Shown here piece after piece: positions 25,601 through 37,600 of a stretch of DNA of 64,000 bases; the first letter of the stretch is position 1; every line of letters starts with the position of its first letter. The position numbers and the translations under genes are program-made. Under the pieces are notes generated by a model. It was not told the DNA's origin. It saw only the letters and a list, made by a program, of their open reading frames with translations, and searched no databases. The DNA is from Amborella trichopoda (Eukaryota; Streptophyta; Magnoliopsida; Amborellales; Amborellaceae), in the NCBI RefSeq assembly GCF_000471905.2, contig NW_006497023.1, forward strand, positions 1,259,924 through 1,323,923. The letters run 5' to 3'.

Positions 25601-28600
25601 TTACCTTTTGTACTACATGTGAGCAATGATCCATCTTCAAGGCAACTAGAGCAATTCCTGGCACAACTCTAATTTTCTCATAAGAGTTGAATGACCGAAA
25701 AGAATAAAAATTTCTCAGAGTACTTTATTGCAGTATGAGATATTTGGTGCATTTTGACGAGTATCTCTAATTTACTTTTCTAGCCTCTCTTTGAAGTCCT
25801 TTGTCTCTTGTTCTAATGCTGTCCTCTGTGTCATGCTTCACTATGGCCTGTATAAATTCATATTAGTATGGATTTTGGCAGAAGATTCTGTGGACTGAAA
25901 TTTGTTCCATAATGTTTTTTTGTACTTTGCAAGAAATTTGGTGTTGGTATATATGCTTATTCTAATCTTCACATTCTTTATTCATGTTTTTCTGTTGTGG
26001 CCTGTTATATTTTTTCTTTTGTGCTTGTAGAAGAAAACATTTCTGATGCCACCAAATAAAAAAAAAAGGAAAAATAAAAAACTTTTTTAATGCGGTCTTC
26101 ATCATACTTGCAGCTATTGCTCCTGCTTTTCATGTTATGTACTTAGAGGCCATGGTCAAAACATTCAAAGGATGCACAGGACGCACCATGGTGAAGTTTG
26201 AAGACTTGTTTCATGGAGATAATTTGTCTGAAGGGCAATTTATTGAAGTGGATCTTGAAGTTGAGTTTTCAAGTTTAGCACTTGATATTATTGGGTTGGG
26301 CGTGTTCAACTATGACTTCAGATCGGTAACAAAAGAATCACCGATTATCAAGGTTGTACATCAGTTTTGTATCTATCTGCTTCGTTTTTTTGAGAGGAAC
26401 TATTCTGCATATAATTTTTAAAGAAATCTAAGCCTGTTTGTATTTTTTATTCCTATTCTTTTCATTTGGCAGCTTGATTCTTACTCTTTATTTTAGATAT
26501 TTCCTATGTTGGATTTTTTATTTACATATTAGGACATTATCTTAACACTGTACAAGAGTGGCAACGGTATTGTAATTTTGTATCATGTTGGAATGACTAT
26601 CCATTAATAGTGTCCTTTATTCTATAATAATAGAAGCAACTAATTAATCTCTACTTTTATCTTATTTACTTGATTCTATTGCAGCTCATAGAATTAGAGC
26701 TAGGTGGACGAAGTGGGGATGCGCTTCTGGAGTCTTTTGTGATCGTCGCATGCCAATGAAACTGAAGGAGAAGTTCTATAAAATGGCTATAAGACCAACC
26801 ATGCTTTATGAGATTGAATGTTAAGTAGTCAAGAAACAACATATCCATAGAATGAGTGTAGCTGAGATGAGAATGTTAGGATGGATGGGTGGCAAGACAT
26901 AGAAGGATAGAATTCGAATGAATACATTCCAAGGAACTTGGGGGTAGCTCTAATAGGCGATAAATTGAGGGAAAATAGAATTAGGTGGTCTAGTCATGTG
27001 CAGTGTCGACCTAGAATAACATTGGTTACGAGGGGTGATTTGATTCAAGTGGAAAGCTTTAAAAAGCTAAGGGAAATGCCCTAAAGGACATAGATGGAAG
27101 TAGTGAGAAGAGATGTGCTGACTTATGGCTTGATTGAGGGTATGACCTTGACAGAGAGGAATGATAGAAATGGATTCGTGTAGCTGACCTCAAATAGTTG
27201 GGATAAGGCTTTGATGATGATGATGACGACGACTTGATTCTATTGCACATTTTGAATATTTGCAAATTGATGACACTTCTTTTATTTTGATCTTTGCAAA
27301 TTGATGATGCAGTCAATTGATTGATGTTGCTCCAGGAACATGAAGTGGGCTTAGGAATAGTTTGGAAATTCTATCCCACATTCTGACTTTTTGCAAATTG
27401 ATGACACTTCTTTTATTTTGATCTTTGCAAATTGATGATGCCGTAACTTGATTGACTTTGCTCAAGGAACATAAAGGGCCTAGGAATAGTTTGGAAATTA
27501 TAGCCATCCTTTTGTCAAACTGCGAAGCTGAAGCTAAGGTCTTTTGACATCTTTGGGTGATGTAAAAGCAAAAGATGACAAGAGCTTTCCAAGAAAGAAA
27601 TGGAAATAGGCTTCCATGCTTTAGGTACCAATCTACTTTAGTCGTGAATGATAAGGACAAAGCTCTAGAGCTTGCCTACCAATTCCATTTTTCTCGAAGT
27701 GAATGATTGTTCATTGGGCATTGCACCATGTGATTTTAAAAAGAAAAATAAATTGGGTATCATGCAGGTGATGTTTTACTAACTTGTCACTGAGCATATT
27801 GGCAGGTAGTGAAATAAATTTCTCTAGTATGATAGATTTATTATCACAGAGAAGTTCATTTGTAGTTGAAGAGGGGAATTGAGAAACAAAAGATGGTGCC
27901 TGGATTGCAATTGTGGAGTTTGCAATGTTAAGTACACATCACATTGTGGTGAGCAGGTTTCTTGTTCTTGTTCTAGTGAGGAATGGTAGTAATTGCATGT
28001 ATCTTTGAATTTTTTTTGGCAGAAAAAGAACGTTAGAACTGAGAAGGTGGGGTTCAATTATTGACTCAAAAAAAAGGCGTCGAGTCATTGAAACAAAGGG
28101 GCAAAAAAAAAGAAAGAAGGAAAAACACTGGGTTGGCAACATGAAAGGGCAACTCTACTTTCTTATTCCTTCTCTTTCGGGATTTTTCTAGTGTGTAAAG
28201 CGCTTTGGGACCATTTTGGACTATGGTGATTTAATTTTATGTGAAGGATATTAACTAGTTATGGTTTAATGTTGAGATTAGACTAAATGGATGGCTAAAA
28301 TTTTGTAGGAACCTCTAGAGCTTTCATTTGGTGTTTTAAATCTCTACCTCAGGCGAAAAAAAGAACTTTTGGTTTTGGAAGGTTACTTTGAGAGCAAGGT
28401 TTCCAACTAGCTTGGGTTTGAGAGATTAGAATTGAAGATGTTGAAGCCTAATCTCTGGATCACCTCACTCACATTGTCGCAACAAGTTGGTGCACAAGGA
28501 CTTGTCTTTTCCTTCTATTGAACTGCTGTTCTCCTTTTTCCAGCAAGGATTTGAAGGTATTTGTGTGCTTTCAAGTTGAAAACTGAAGGATCTTTTTTTT

Positions 28601-31600
28601 GAGAAATTGCTAAGTACACGTACTGTTAGTTTTTGCATATTTTGTTGTTTGTTACTATTCTTGCCTTTGATTCACATCAAGTTCATTTCTTGCGGTTATT
28701 CACTTCTCCTTTTTCTTTGAGCATTTCATACTTCCAATTGATGGCTGCAAGAGCTGTTGGTGGGAACTTGTTGGGGTTTGTGGCTTTTAAAAGCCACAAG
28801 ATCATGTAAAAAGACATTTATAGTGGATTATACACTTCACTTGGAATGTATATTATTTGACTGACCAAGGTTTAGGCGGTCTATTGCTCTGGTCATGACC
28901 AAAACATTTACCCTTGTGTATGTGGCATTATCAAATAGAGTTTACAATGGATCATCCCTTGTTGAGGTTTGAGAAATGCCTAAAGATGGTTTTTGGGCCA
29001 AAAGAACTGTGTGGTCTCCTATGTGCGAATGTAGGCCTGTAAGAGCGAGGGCTAAATCGTCAACAAACCTCTGTATTAGTATGTACATATGACAACTGCA
29101 TTATCGGGAAGCAGCCTTGAAAGGGATTTATTGGAGTTTCCAGCTTCTCACTCTGGGATTTTGTTACCAGGATGCAAGTTTACTGAGGTTCCTTGTTGAT
29201 GTAAGGGGGGAGGATGTTGATGATGTCCAGGTAAGAAGGGAATTCCTTGTAAAAGGAATAGAACTCCTTGTTGCATGAAGACTAACATATGTTAATAATT
29301 AAGTTCTGAAAGGGGATTAAACATCATAATGCAATTGTAATGCTGTGCTCAGATTATTATCTTATGTGGTTTTGTTTTCATTTACTTTGGGACAAGTAAT
29401 CTTTTACTAAATCTAACCAGCATTCCCCTACAGCTTCGAGATGATCTGATGACATTGCTCATTGCTGGACATGAAACTATGTCAGCAGTTCTTACATGGA
29501 CAATCTTTCTACTTGCGCATGCGTGTAACCAACCCTTTTTGTTATTTTAAGTTTTTTAAATTTTTTTTTGGTGAAGCATGTCAATATGCCTTGAAAATCA
29601 CTTGTATATTTGTTTTCTTATTTTGTGGTTATTAGCATATTATTCCTAATAGTTATTGTGGCTTCTATGCAGCACCCCTCCAAAATGAGGAAGGCTCAAG
29701 CAGAGATTGATGCTGTACTTCAATCAAGTGGATTGAATTTTGAAAGTCTCAAGAATTTGGAGTAGGTGACTAATCTTTGAAGATCAACCTACATTGCTTG
29801 TTGGGAATCCTTTGTCTTTGAACTGAAACTATATATAATATATGTTATTGTTTTTAAAGATGCAGCAAACTTCTAAGTATAATGAATATTACAAATTAGA
29901 AACATTACCTAAAGGACCTAGTAAACATTGGATATTTTCCATGATTTCATTTTCTCATATATTTTTGAGAAACCTCTCTTACTAGGTTCCCAAACTTCTT
30001 TTTTGATCAAATAATTCCTCAACTTCTATCTTGTCTTGAGACCTCAGGATATCCTTGAGCGTTTGCGTCTTCTGTTTTCAACATGTAATCCCTAAAGCAA
30101 TAGAATGAGTGGGTTCTGTTTTATGATGAATTTTGGGATGGAAGAATCAAATACTTGAACATGTCAAATCAAACTATGGCTTGTGATTTCTTAATGAAGA
30201 ACCACTATTGAAGAGGGCATAATTCTGAGATATAGAGTTTGAGAAATTTATTTTGAGGACTTTTTGGGTAAAAATGGAGGTGCTGAAGGACGCTTTAAAA
30301 CTAGTGAAGACTTTTATGAGGACTAAGATTCGAGGTATCTAATGAGGTATAATTGGTACTCAGAGGGGCCCTTGTATCTTCATTTGTCCTTCGTTGTTGT
30401 ATATACAAGTATTCAACATTTTTATCCATTTGTAAGCCACTTGTGATTGGGATTGTGGAAGAGGATATCAGAATAAAGATGCTTGGCTAAAATTTGGATT
30501 GTAAAGGTATTACTCTATAAAGATAGAGGAAAGAAGCTTTCTTAGGTAGGGCTATCCATCCTAGTCCTGGAAATTCGGCAGTAAACATTTATAATTATTG
30601 GACTACCATGAGTGGTCAGTACTGATCTAAGCTGTAACGTAGTAAGTATCCATAGGTGTTTAGTTTGCTAGGTTTCTTCTATTGTATGTTGTGGCTGAAA
30701 GGGATTGAGATCCCTTGATAGATTTTAGTTGGATGTGTGAGGATCAAAGCTTAGGATCCTTCTAAAGCTGGATGAAGAAAAGACACTGTTAGAGGAAGTT
30801 GCAAATAATTAGGCTTGTGGATATTTGTGGAACCATCTTGTAAAGGATGGGATTATGTGGAATGATCTCATGCATGGCTTCTTTGAAGCCTCTCTAAATT
30901 TCCAAAAAAACGAAATTCAGGCCACAAAATTTTTTAGTTGCATTTTATGAGAGTACAAAAGAGTCTTGCATTAAATTTCAGCACAAAATATTTTGTGCGA
31001 AAAAATACCCTTTTATTTTTTTATACTTGAGGATTAAGGGATAGAAAGTGGTATATGTTAATTATTGAGGTGTTGTGCAGTAAGTTTTAAGTAAGATAAT
31101 TCCACTACCTCATTGCAGTAGTATAGAACTTGCAAATGATAGTTATTGGAAGGACTCCATAAAAAATTAGGTTAACATCTGGGACCTCTAGAAACTCTCT
31201 TTTAGAATGGCTTAGAAGGAAATTTTTCATGGATTGTGTGACTCAAGTAATAGATTCTCTATTGTTGAATAGAGAAAGAGCAAAAGATAGAGGTAGTCCA
31301 CATACTAAAGATTTGTAGATTTACACTTGAACGTTTTAGCCATATTGGGACTGGGTGATGGTCTAGAGCCTTTTCTGTTCCACACTAGGGCATAAGAGTT
31401 CTAAGACATGGTGAACGCCATGGCCATTAACTTTATTGCCAATCTCCTTCCATATCTCTTTTTCTTCTATCTCTATGTATTACATGTTTTTGTGGTTGCC
31501 CGTTAGTTTTCGCGTCTTGATGTAGGACAAGATGCCTCTTATTTTTGGATTTTTCGTGTTTAATTTTAAAAATTTATTTTTGAAATTTTCTTGGGTACGT

Positions 31601-34600
31601 TTTTAGGATATTTTTAGTTTTTAGGTATTCTAGGGATTTTTATTTTTAGAATTTGGGAGTTGTTTAGAAAAGTGGTTAAAAGTGATAAACGAATTATTTG
31701 TTTTACCTAGGGTAAAAATGTAATTACAAATTTTATTTTAATTGGGGTTTTTATTTCTATTAGAAATAGGATTTCTTGGGTTCGAAGTAAAGTTTGTTAT
31801 TATCTATGGGAGTTTTATTAGGGTGTTTTCCATAAAGTCTTGAGTTTTGAGATTTTCTTGATTTTTATTTTCATTAAAATTAGGATTTCTTGGGTTCTAA
31901 GTAAAGTTTGTTATTATTTATAGGAGTTCTAATAGGGTGTTTTCCGTAGAGTCTTGAGTTTCGAGATTTTCTTTTTCTGGTTTAATAGCTGTAGAGCCAA
32001 TGGAGCCTGACTTATAAAGTTCCTCTTTAATTTTCCAGTAAGTAGATTATTGGATTTTTTTCCCCATAAAATTCATTCTACTTCACATCCATGTTTATTG
32101 GGTTTAGTTTTTCATCTGGGATTTCACATATTATTTTCTTTCAAAGAAGCAAGGGCTAGCATTGTCTATTGGCCCAATAGATCTCAAAATAGGTGGTCTG
32201 TGCTTGGAAAGGAAATCTACAAGTTGAACAAGCCCCATGAGTTGGTTTTCCAAGCTCTTGCTTGTTGGACATAATATGTTCTGGACACATAGTGGGCATA
32301 AGTTGTTAAAGAGAAGGAATTGTAGTTGATTGTAAACCCTTAGAAAAGTGAGGTCAATTTTTTCCCTTTTGTAACTTTGGTAAGTCAACGTGATTTAGCC
32401 AAGTTCATTTCTATGCGCATGTGAACTCAGGTAAGGACAAAGCATGTTAGACAGTCTCTGTAGGGGCTTTCTATAGATTGAAGAAGGTATTTCTAGATCT
32501 TGAGATGATTTATTCCAAACAGGATATTGTTAGCAATGGCTCCAACATAGGGCATTTGAGATGATTTACTCCAAAAGGGACATGCTGAACCATGGCTCAA
32601 CATTGAACATTATTGATCAAGCTTTCGCTTAACAATAAGAAATATTGATGGGATTTTCTTCACATGGGGTCTTGACTATGTCTCCCATCATTTTCACCTT
32701 ACAAACAAATTCTAGGTAGACACCATTTATCTTTGCAATTGTGATATTTTTGTCTACTTGTGTGTATGATGGACTAAGGCATGACTAATGGAATCCAAAC
32801 AAGATCCTATAGTTACTATAGAATCTACAGGTTGTTCCATAGGGCTGTTACCTGGCCCAGCCTGGCCTTTGGCTTTTGAGACTAGCCGTGTTTTGGTTTG
32901 GTACGGGCCCTATTCTAAGGTTCGAGGATGGGCTTTGCAGGCCTAAAACATTTTCAGGTTGGGCGTAGGCTAGCATTGGGAAATCTTTTTGAGTATATTA
33001 CATGTAATAAGCAACTATTTTCCCATAATTGTATAGGGCCGTGGCCATTTTTTTCCAGCCTCGCCAAGCTCGAGCTCAAGCTCGGGCTGGCACGGCCTGA
33101 GCTTATTAACAGCCTTAATTGTTAACCTTTCTCCTAAAGGACATAGTTGTCTGAACTCCATGATGTCATCTAGGGACTCTAGTATGAGTTCCTTAAGGTC
33201 CTAGTTTTCTGTCAAGAAAGTGGCACTGAATCATAGTCTGCAGATCAAGATCACGTTATAAGAAACTCCATCATATGTGTTGAAAGAGGGAGGCTCAAGG
33301 AGGTCAGAGAAGCTTGGTACCCAAGAAGGCTAGATAAGCAGACTTGAGAGAGGATAGAAGAGGATGTGTTATTTCATGAAGCTCATGGTTCCCTTGAAAT
33401 CTTGAGATGCTCTAGTTTATGCAAATAAGGATGAGCAAGATCTGGGATAGAAGTAATGGAACAGAGTGAAGTAAATCAAATCCACTCTAAACTACTTGAT
33501 CAAATTTGGGAAAGGGGTTGGGGCATCAGTGGTTAGGAAGGCGGATGCCTCAACGTAATGTCTCACCCTCCATTCCCACCGTTAATATTTAAAAAAACGA
33601 AAAAGAAAAAAAAAACTTGACCAAATTTTCTTTCTCATAAGAATCAGAGGAAATTGAACACTTGGTTTGATTTGCAAATTCTCCATTGCAGCACCTTTGT
33701 GTATCTAACAATTATTAAAATGATTGAATGTTACTTTACGAATTAAAACAAAATCATAAAATTGTTTTGAAGAGAATCATGATTACAAGGATATTTCATG
33801 AATAACATGGCAGCACTAAATATCGTGGAAGAAACCCTTCTTATATTGTCATGGCAACTTGTCGTAGTGATATGAGTCATTCTACATAATCATGTACAAC
33901 CCTCTAACTCTAGATTCTGTGACATAATTGGGCATCTAATAGTCGAAATTTATATACTTCATCCCTATGCCTCTGTTTTGTACTGCCTAGCATACTGCAT
34001 AATTTTAACTTCATGATTGCAGTACATATTTTTATGCTAAGATGAGGCTGAGCTGTGTTGTGGAAATTTTATGTTGTATCTGCAGCAAATTATGACTATA
34101 TATACGTTCCAATTCTCAGGTATATTAGGCATAGTGTTGTGGAGGCTCTGCGTTTGTATCCTCAACCACCACTACTCATTAGACGTTCACTCCGGCCTGA
34201 TATTCTGCCAGGTCAATCCCTTCTCTGAATCCACAAGTTGAAAGAAATGGAAATTGTCATAAGAATCAGGTTCACTGTCATGTTTAATGTATTAGAGTGG
34301 TAATTTTTAAGTGATAGGGATTATATGTATCATTAAATATTTTGTTGCTACATGTTTCTCATAGAAAGTTCAACATGTAAAGTAATATTGCTGAAGATCG
34401 TTTGCATGCAGAATAATAGTCTGAACACTGTCGCAAGATGGAAATTTTGCATTCAGAATTATTCAGAAAGAAAATTTTATAGGCAAATTTATTCAGTTTA
34501 TTTATATAAATCTTTGTGAATAATTTGCAATCCAATTTTTTCTTTTAACACTATTTTTCTTTTGTTATGATCATGGTAAACCAACTATTGCATCTGTAGC

Positions 34601-37600
34601 TTTTTACATGTCCTGATTTACACATGCACTCTAATATTGTAGGTGGATTTACTGGAGATAAAAATGGGGTATCCAATTCCTGCTGGGACAGAACGCTGTC
34701 TTTCTGTAAGTATAGTATATCTCTTGATGTGTCTTTTATGCAGTTTGATGAAGATTTCATATCTAATATGGAAAAATATTTTATTGAACTCAACTAATTC
34801 CATTAATGAAATACATATTACTTCATATCCACTTCTTTCAGCTGAAAGTCCATTTTTCATATTACAGTCAAAAGTTCCTTTTAAGTTGTAATATTAGACT
34901 TGATCTTACCAATTTTTATCTCTTATAATAAAATATGATTTTTGTTTCAAAATAAAACATATATTAGACTTTTTGCATGTGTTTTTTTTGACTTGTATAT
35001 GCATACAAGAGTTTAAAACTTGAATTATTGGAGACCTAGAAGATCAAAACTTGAATTAACAGAAATCTAGAAGATTGCAACTTGCGCAAACTTGAAAGTT
35101 GAACTTGAAAGTTGAACTTGAAAGTTGAACTTGAAATAAAATAACACTCACTTCCATTCATCCAACATTGTGAATATGGATTATGGACCATATGCTGCAT
35201 AAGACTTATGGATTATCACAAAAACAATGAGGCAATAAATTAAATGCCAAATTGCTAATTGAGATTTATCGTCAAGGTCCACATCCTCATCACGAGTATA
35301 ACCATCTCCATCATTACTATCCCTTTCATCTGATGCTAACTCATCACCATCGGAATGATTCTCCTCCTTGACATAATGCTCTTCTTTCTCTATCTCCTCT
35401 GACTGTCCGCTTCTCCTCCTCTAATGTTCTCAAGCTCTTCCTAGAAGATCTAGTGGCCCAAACATGGCTCGATGCGTTTCCAGCTGCTTCATGAACTTGG
35501 TCCCAACTCAAACTCCCTATCAGGATGGCATGATCATTTCCAGCATCAACCAGCCGTTCACTGAAATTATCCATATCTCTCAACAGTCAGGTTGATATAA
35601 AAGTGCTTGACAATTATAACAGAGTATAATTATAATCATAAAAGAGTATAATTATAATAGTAATGTAGTATTGTCATATAGCTATATTACTACTTGACAA
35701 TTATGTAAATCAATTACTCAATTCACAAAGTCATAATGAGAAACTATGAAGATTATGTGGATGATGTTTGACCCTCTGCCTTATTGAACTATCTGTCCCA
35801 AGAGATTCTTATGAGAACTTAAACAAATTCACGACATTTTTATGAGGTCTTGGTGTTCCATGTTGGGGTTGTCATGTTGTACTTATTGAAACTATCCATG
35901 ATGCAACCCCTTGGAATCAATCTCATAATAAAAAAAAAAAGGAAGCACGGTTGAGAAAATACGCTGTTGCATGCAAAGGCCTATATAAATATGAACGAGG
36001 GGTAAATGCTTTTTTCTCATGATACCCATAGTTTTTTCTTTTTAATATATCTTGTTCTTAGAACCTCCATTGCTTTGTGAATATGACCCATGGGTGGTTC
36101 TTACCATGTGCAACATCTTCACCCCCAAATGATCAAATGCTTGGTGGGAGGAGACCACCCCATTCCAAAACTCGGGTTGTAAAACAATATGAGAAATGGT
36201 CTTCCCTTTGTGATGCAAAATTGAATAAACAAAGAAAAGACTCCCAAAAGTTTGATAATTTGATTGAAAATAAAAAGGTTGAACCGTTGAAGCTTAGGCC
36301 AAGCTTCCAATGTCCTTTGCTTCCAACTAGGAAATACCAAGCAAAGTATCCAAATCTCTGAAAGCAAAAGCCTATACCAACCTATATTTATGATCAAAAC
36401 TTAGCTTGAATATTAAGAAATCCTAATTCTAATATCTTAGCTTGAACTTTAACAAATCCTACTAGTATAAGTTGAACTCGTAATTTCTACTTTTTTCGTA
36501 AGGACACCTTTGTCCTTCAAAAAATAAGATAAGATAAATTTGTCTTGAAAACAAATCTTGAGTGGTAGTGTAACATCTAGAAGCCCTGATTTTTGTTTTG
36601 ATGTCAGAATAACTATTATGACCCCATTCTTGAAGTGGTAACATGAGTTCTATAATGCAGATTTTGCCCAACTAATTTGGCCAAAATATGCGTGGGAAGT
36701 TTGTTGCGTGAGTCTCACCTGGTTAAAGAGAATTCACCCTTGAGTTCTGATCATCTGTGAATTTCTTCGATGCTTCTTCATCAGTTTGCTTTAGCGCCTC
36801 TAAATTCCATCAATTCTATGGCTCAAGGTTCCATTGGACCAACTACTGACTATATGAACATTAACGGGAAGTAATGGTTCAAATGTAATTTTTTTTTTGG
36901 ATTTTCTCTCCCCCTGCTTAGGTACCACTTAACAACTTCTGCATCAACAAGCTCTCCATCAGAGATAGGAGAGGCTCCATACCATTTTGGAAGCTCATCT
37001 TACAAGGTTACTATTCTTCTAGATCACTCGACGAGGGCCAATTTTCTTATACTTGAGCTCCAGATATGTACTACTAGGGAAGTGCTCCTCTAAAGTCCAT
37101 GAAATCTATGACTCAAGTTTTCCCTTCCATTGGACCAAATATGGACTTTAGGATTAACTAGGGTGGTGGGGTGGGGGGGAGTAATGGTCTGAATGAGGAG
37201 AGTCTTTTGGATTTTTTCACCATCCTTCTTAGGCATCCTTCTGAAGGTGTTCAGTTTAGTCTTCAACATCATCACTTACTTTCTCTTTCTTGGGTAGAGG
37301 AACCAAATATAGCACTTTGTGGGGTAATTGCATATGCACTGTCTCAAAAGTTGACTTTCTTGTGTATCAATTGACTATGCTATTATAAGAAAATTCTTCT
37401 TGAGGCGAAATTTGATCTTATTATGAAGGCTTATCTCATGCGAGGCTCCTTAATAGATTCATACTATTAACAACTTTGGTATGATCATTAGTCTGGGGAT
37501 TACAAGCATTACTATACTGGAGCCATGTGCCTAACGCCTTCCTTGGGGTACAGTAAACGTGCTTCATAAACCTCATAACTTGATCAAAAGTAATGGCCAT

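Larger units (their letters stand above)
26353..29170 (+). other. Intron 5, where a family exon of about 75 codons is expected but absent
   Basis: GTTGTA to CCAG. Relatives encode here a segment from AVYGTL-like through FPYW and PRQRKF to the G-helix. I searched all frames by eye for those words and found none. It contains a truncated LINE (26684..27231) and a 131-bp tandem duplication (27255..27515). 27520..29150 is unique-looking. Confidence 0.7.
29762..34119 (+). other. Intron 8 of the P450 gene
   Basis: GTAGGT to CTCAG. It holds a tandem duplication (31735..31975), a GGCC-rich patch (about 32850..33110) and a SINE (33508..33615). The remainder shows no recognised gene. Confidence 0.75.

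Noticed and set aside
29757..29766. Apparent in-frame TAG at the end of exon 8
   Set aside because: The GT just before it (GA|GTAGGT) is a good donor and restores the Glu-Tyr-Ile-Arg junction with exon 9, so the TAG is intronic.
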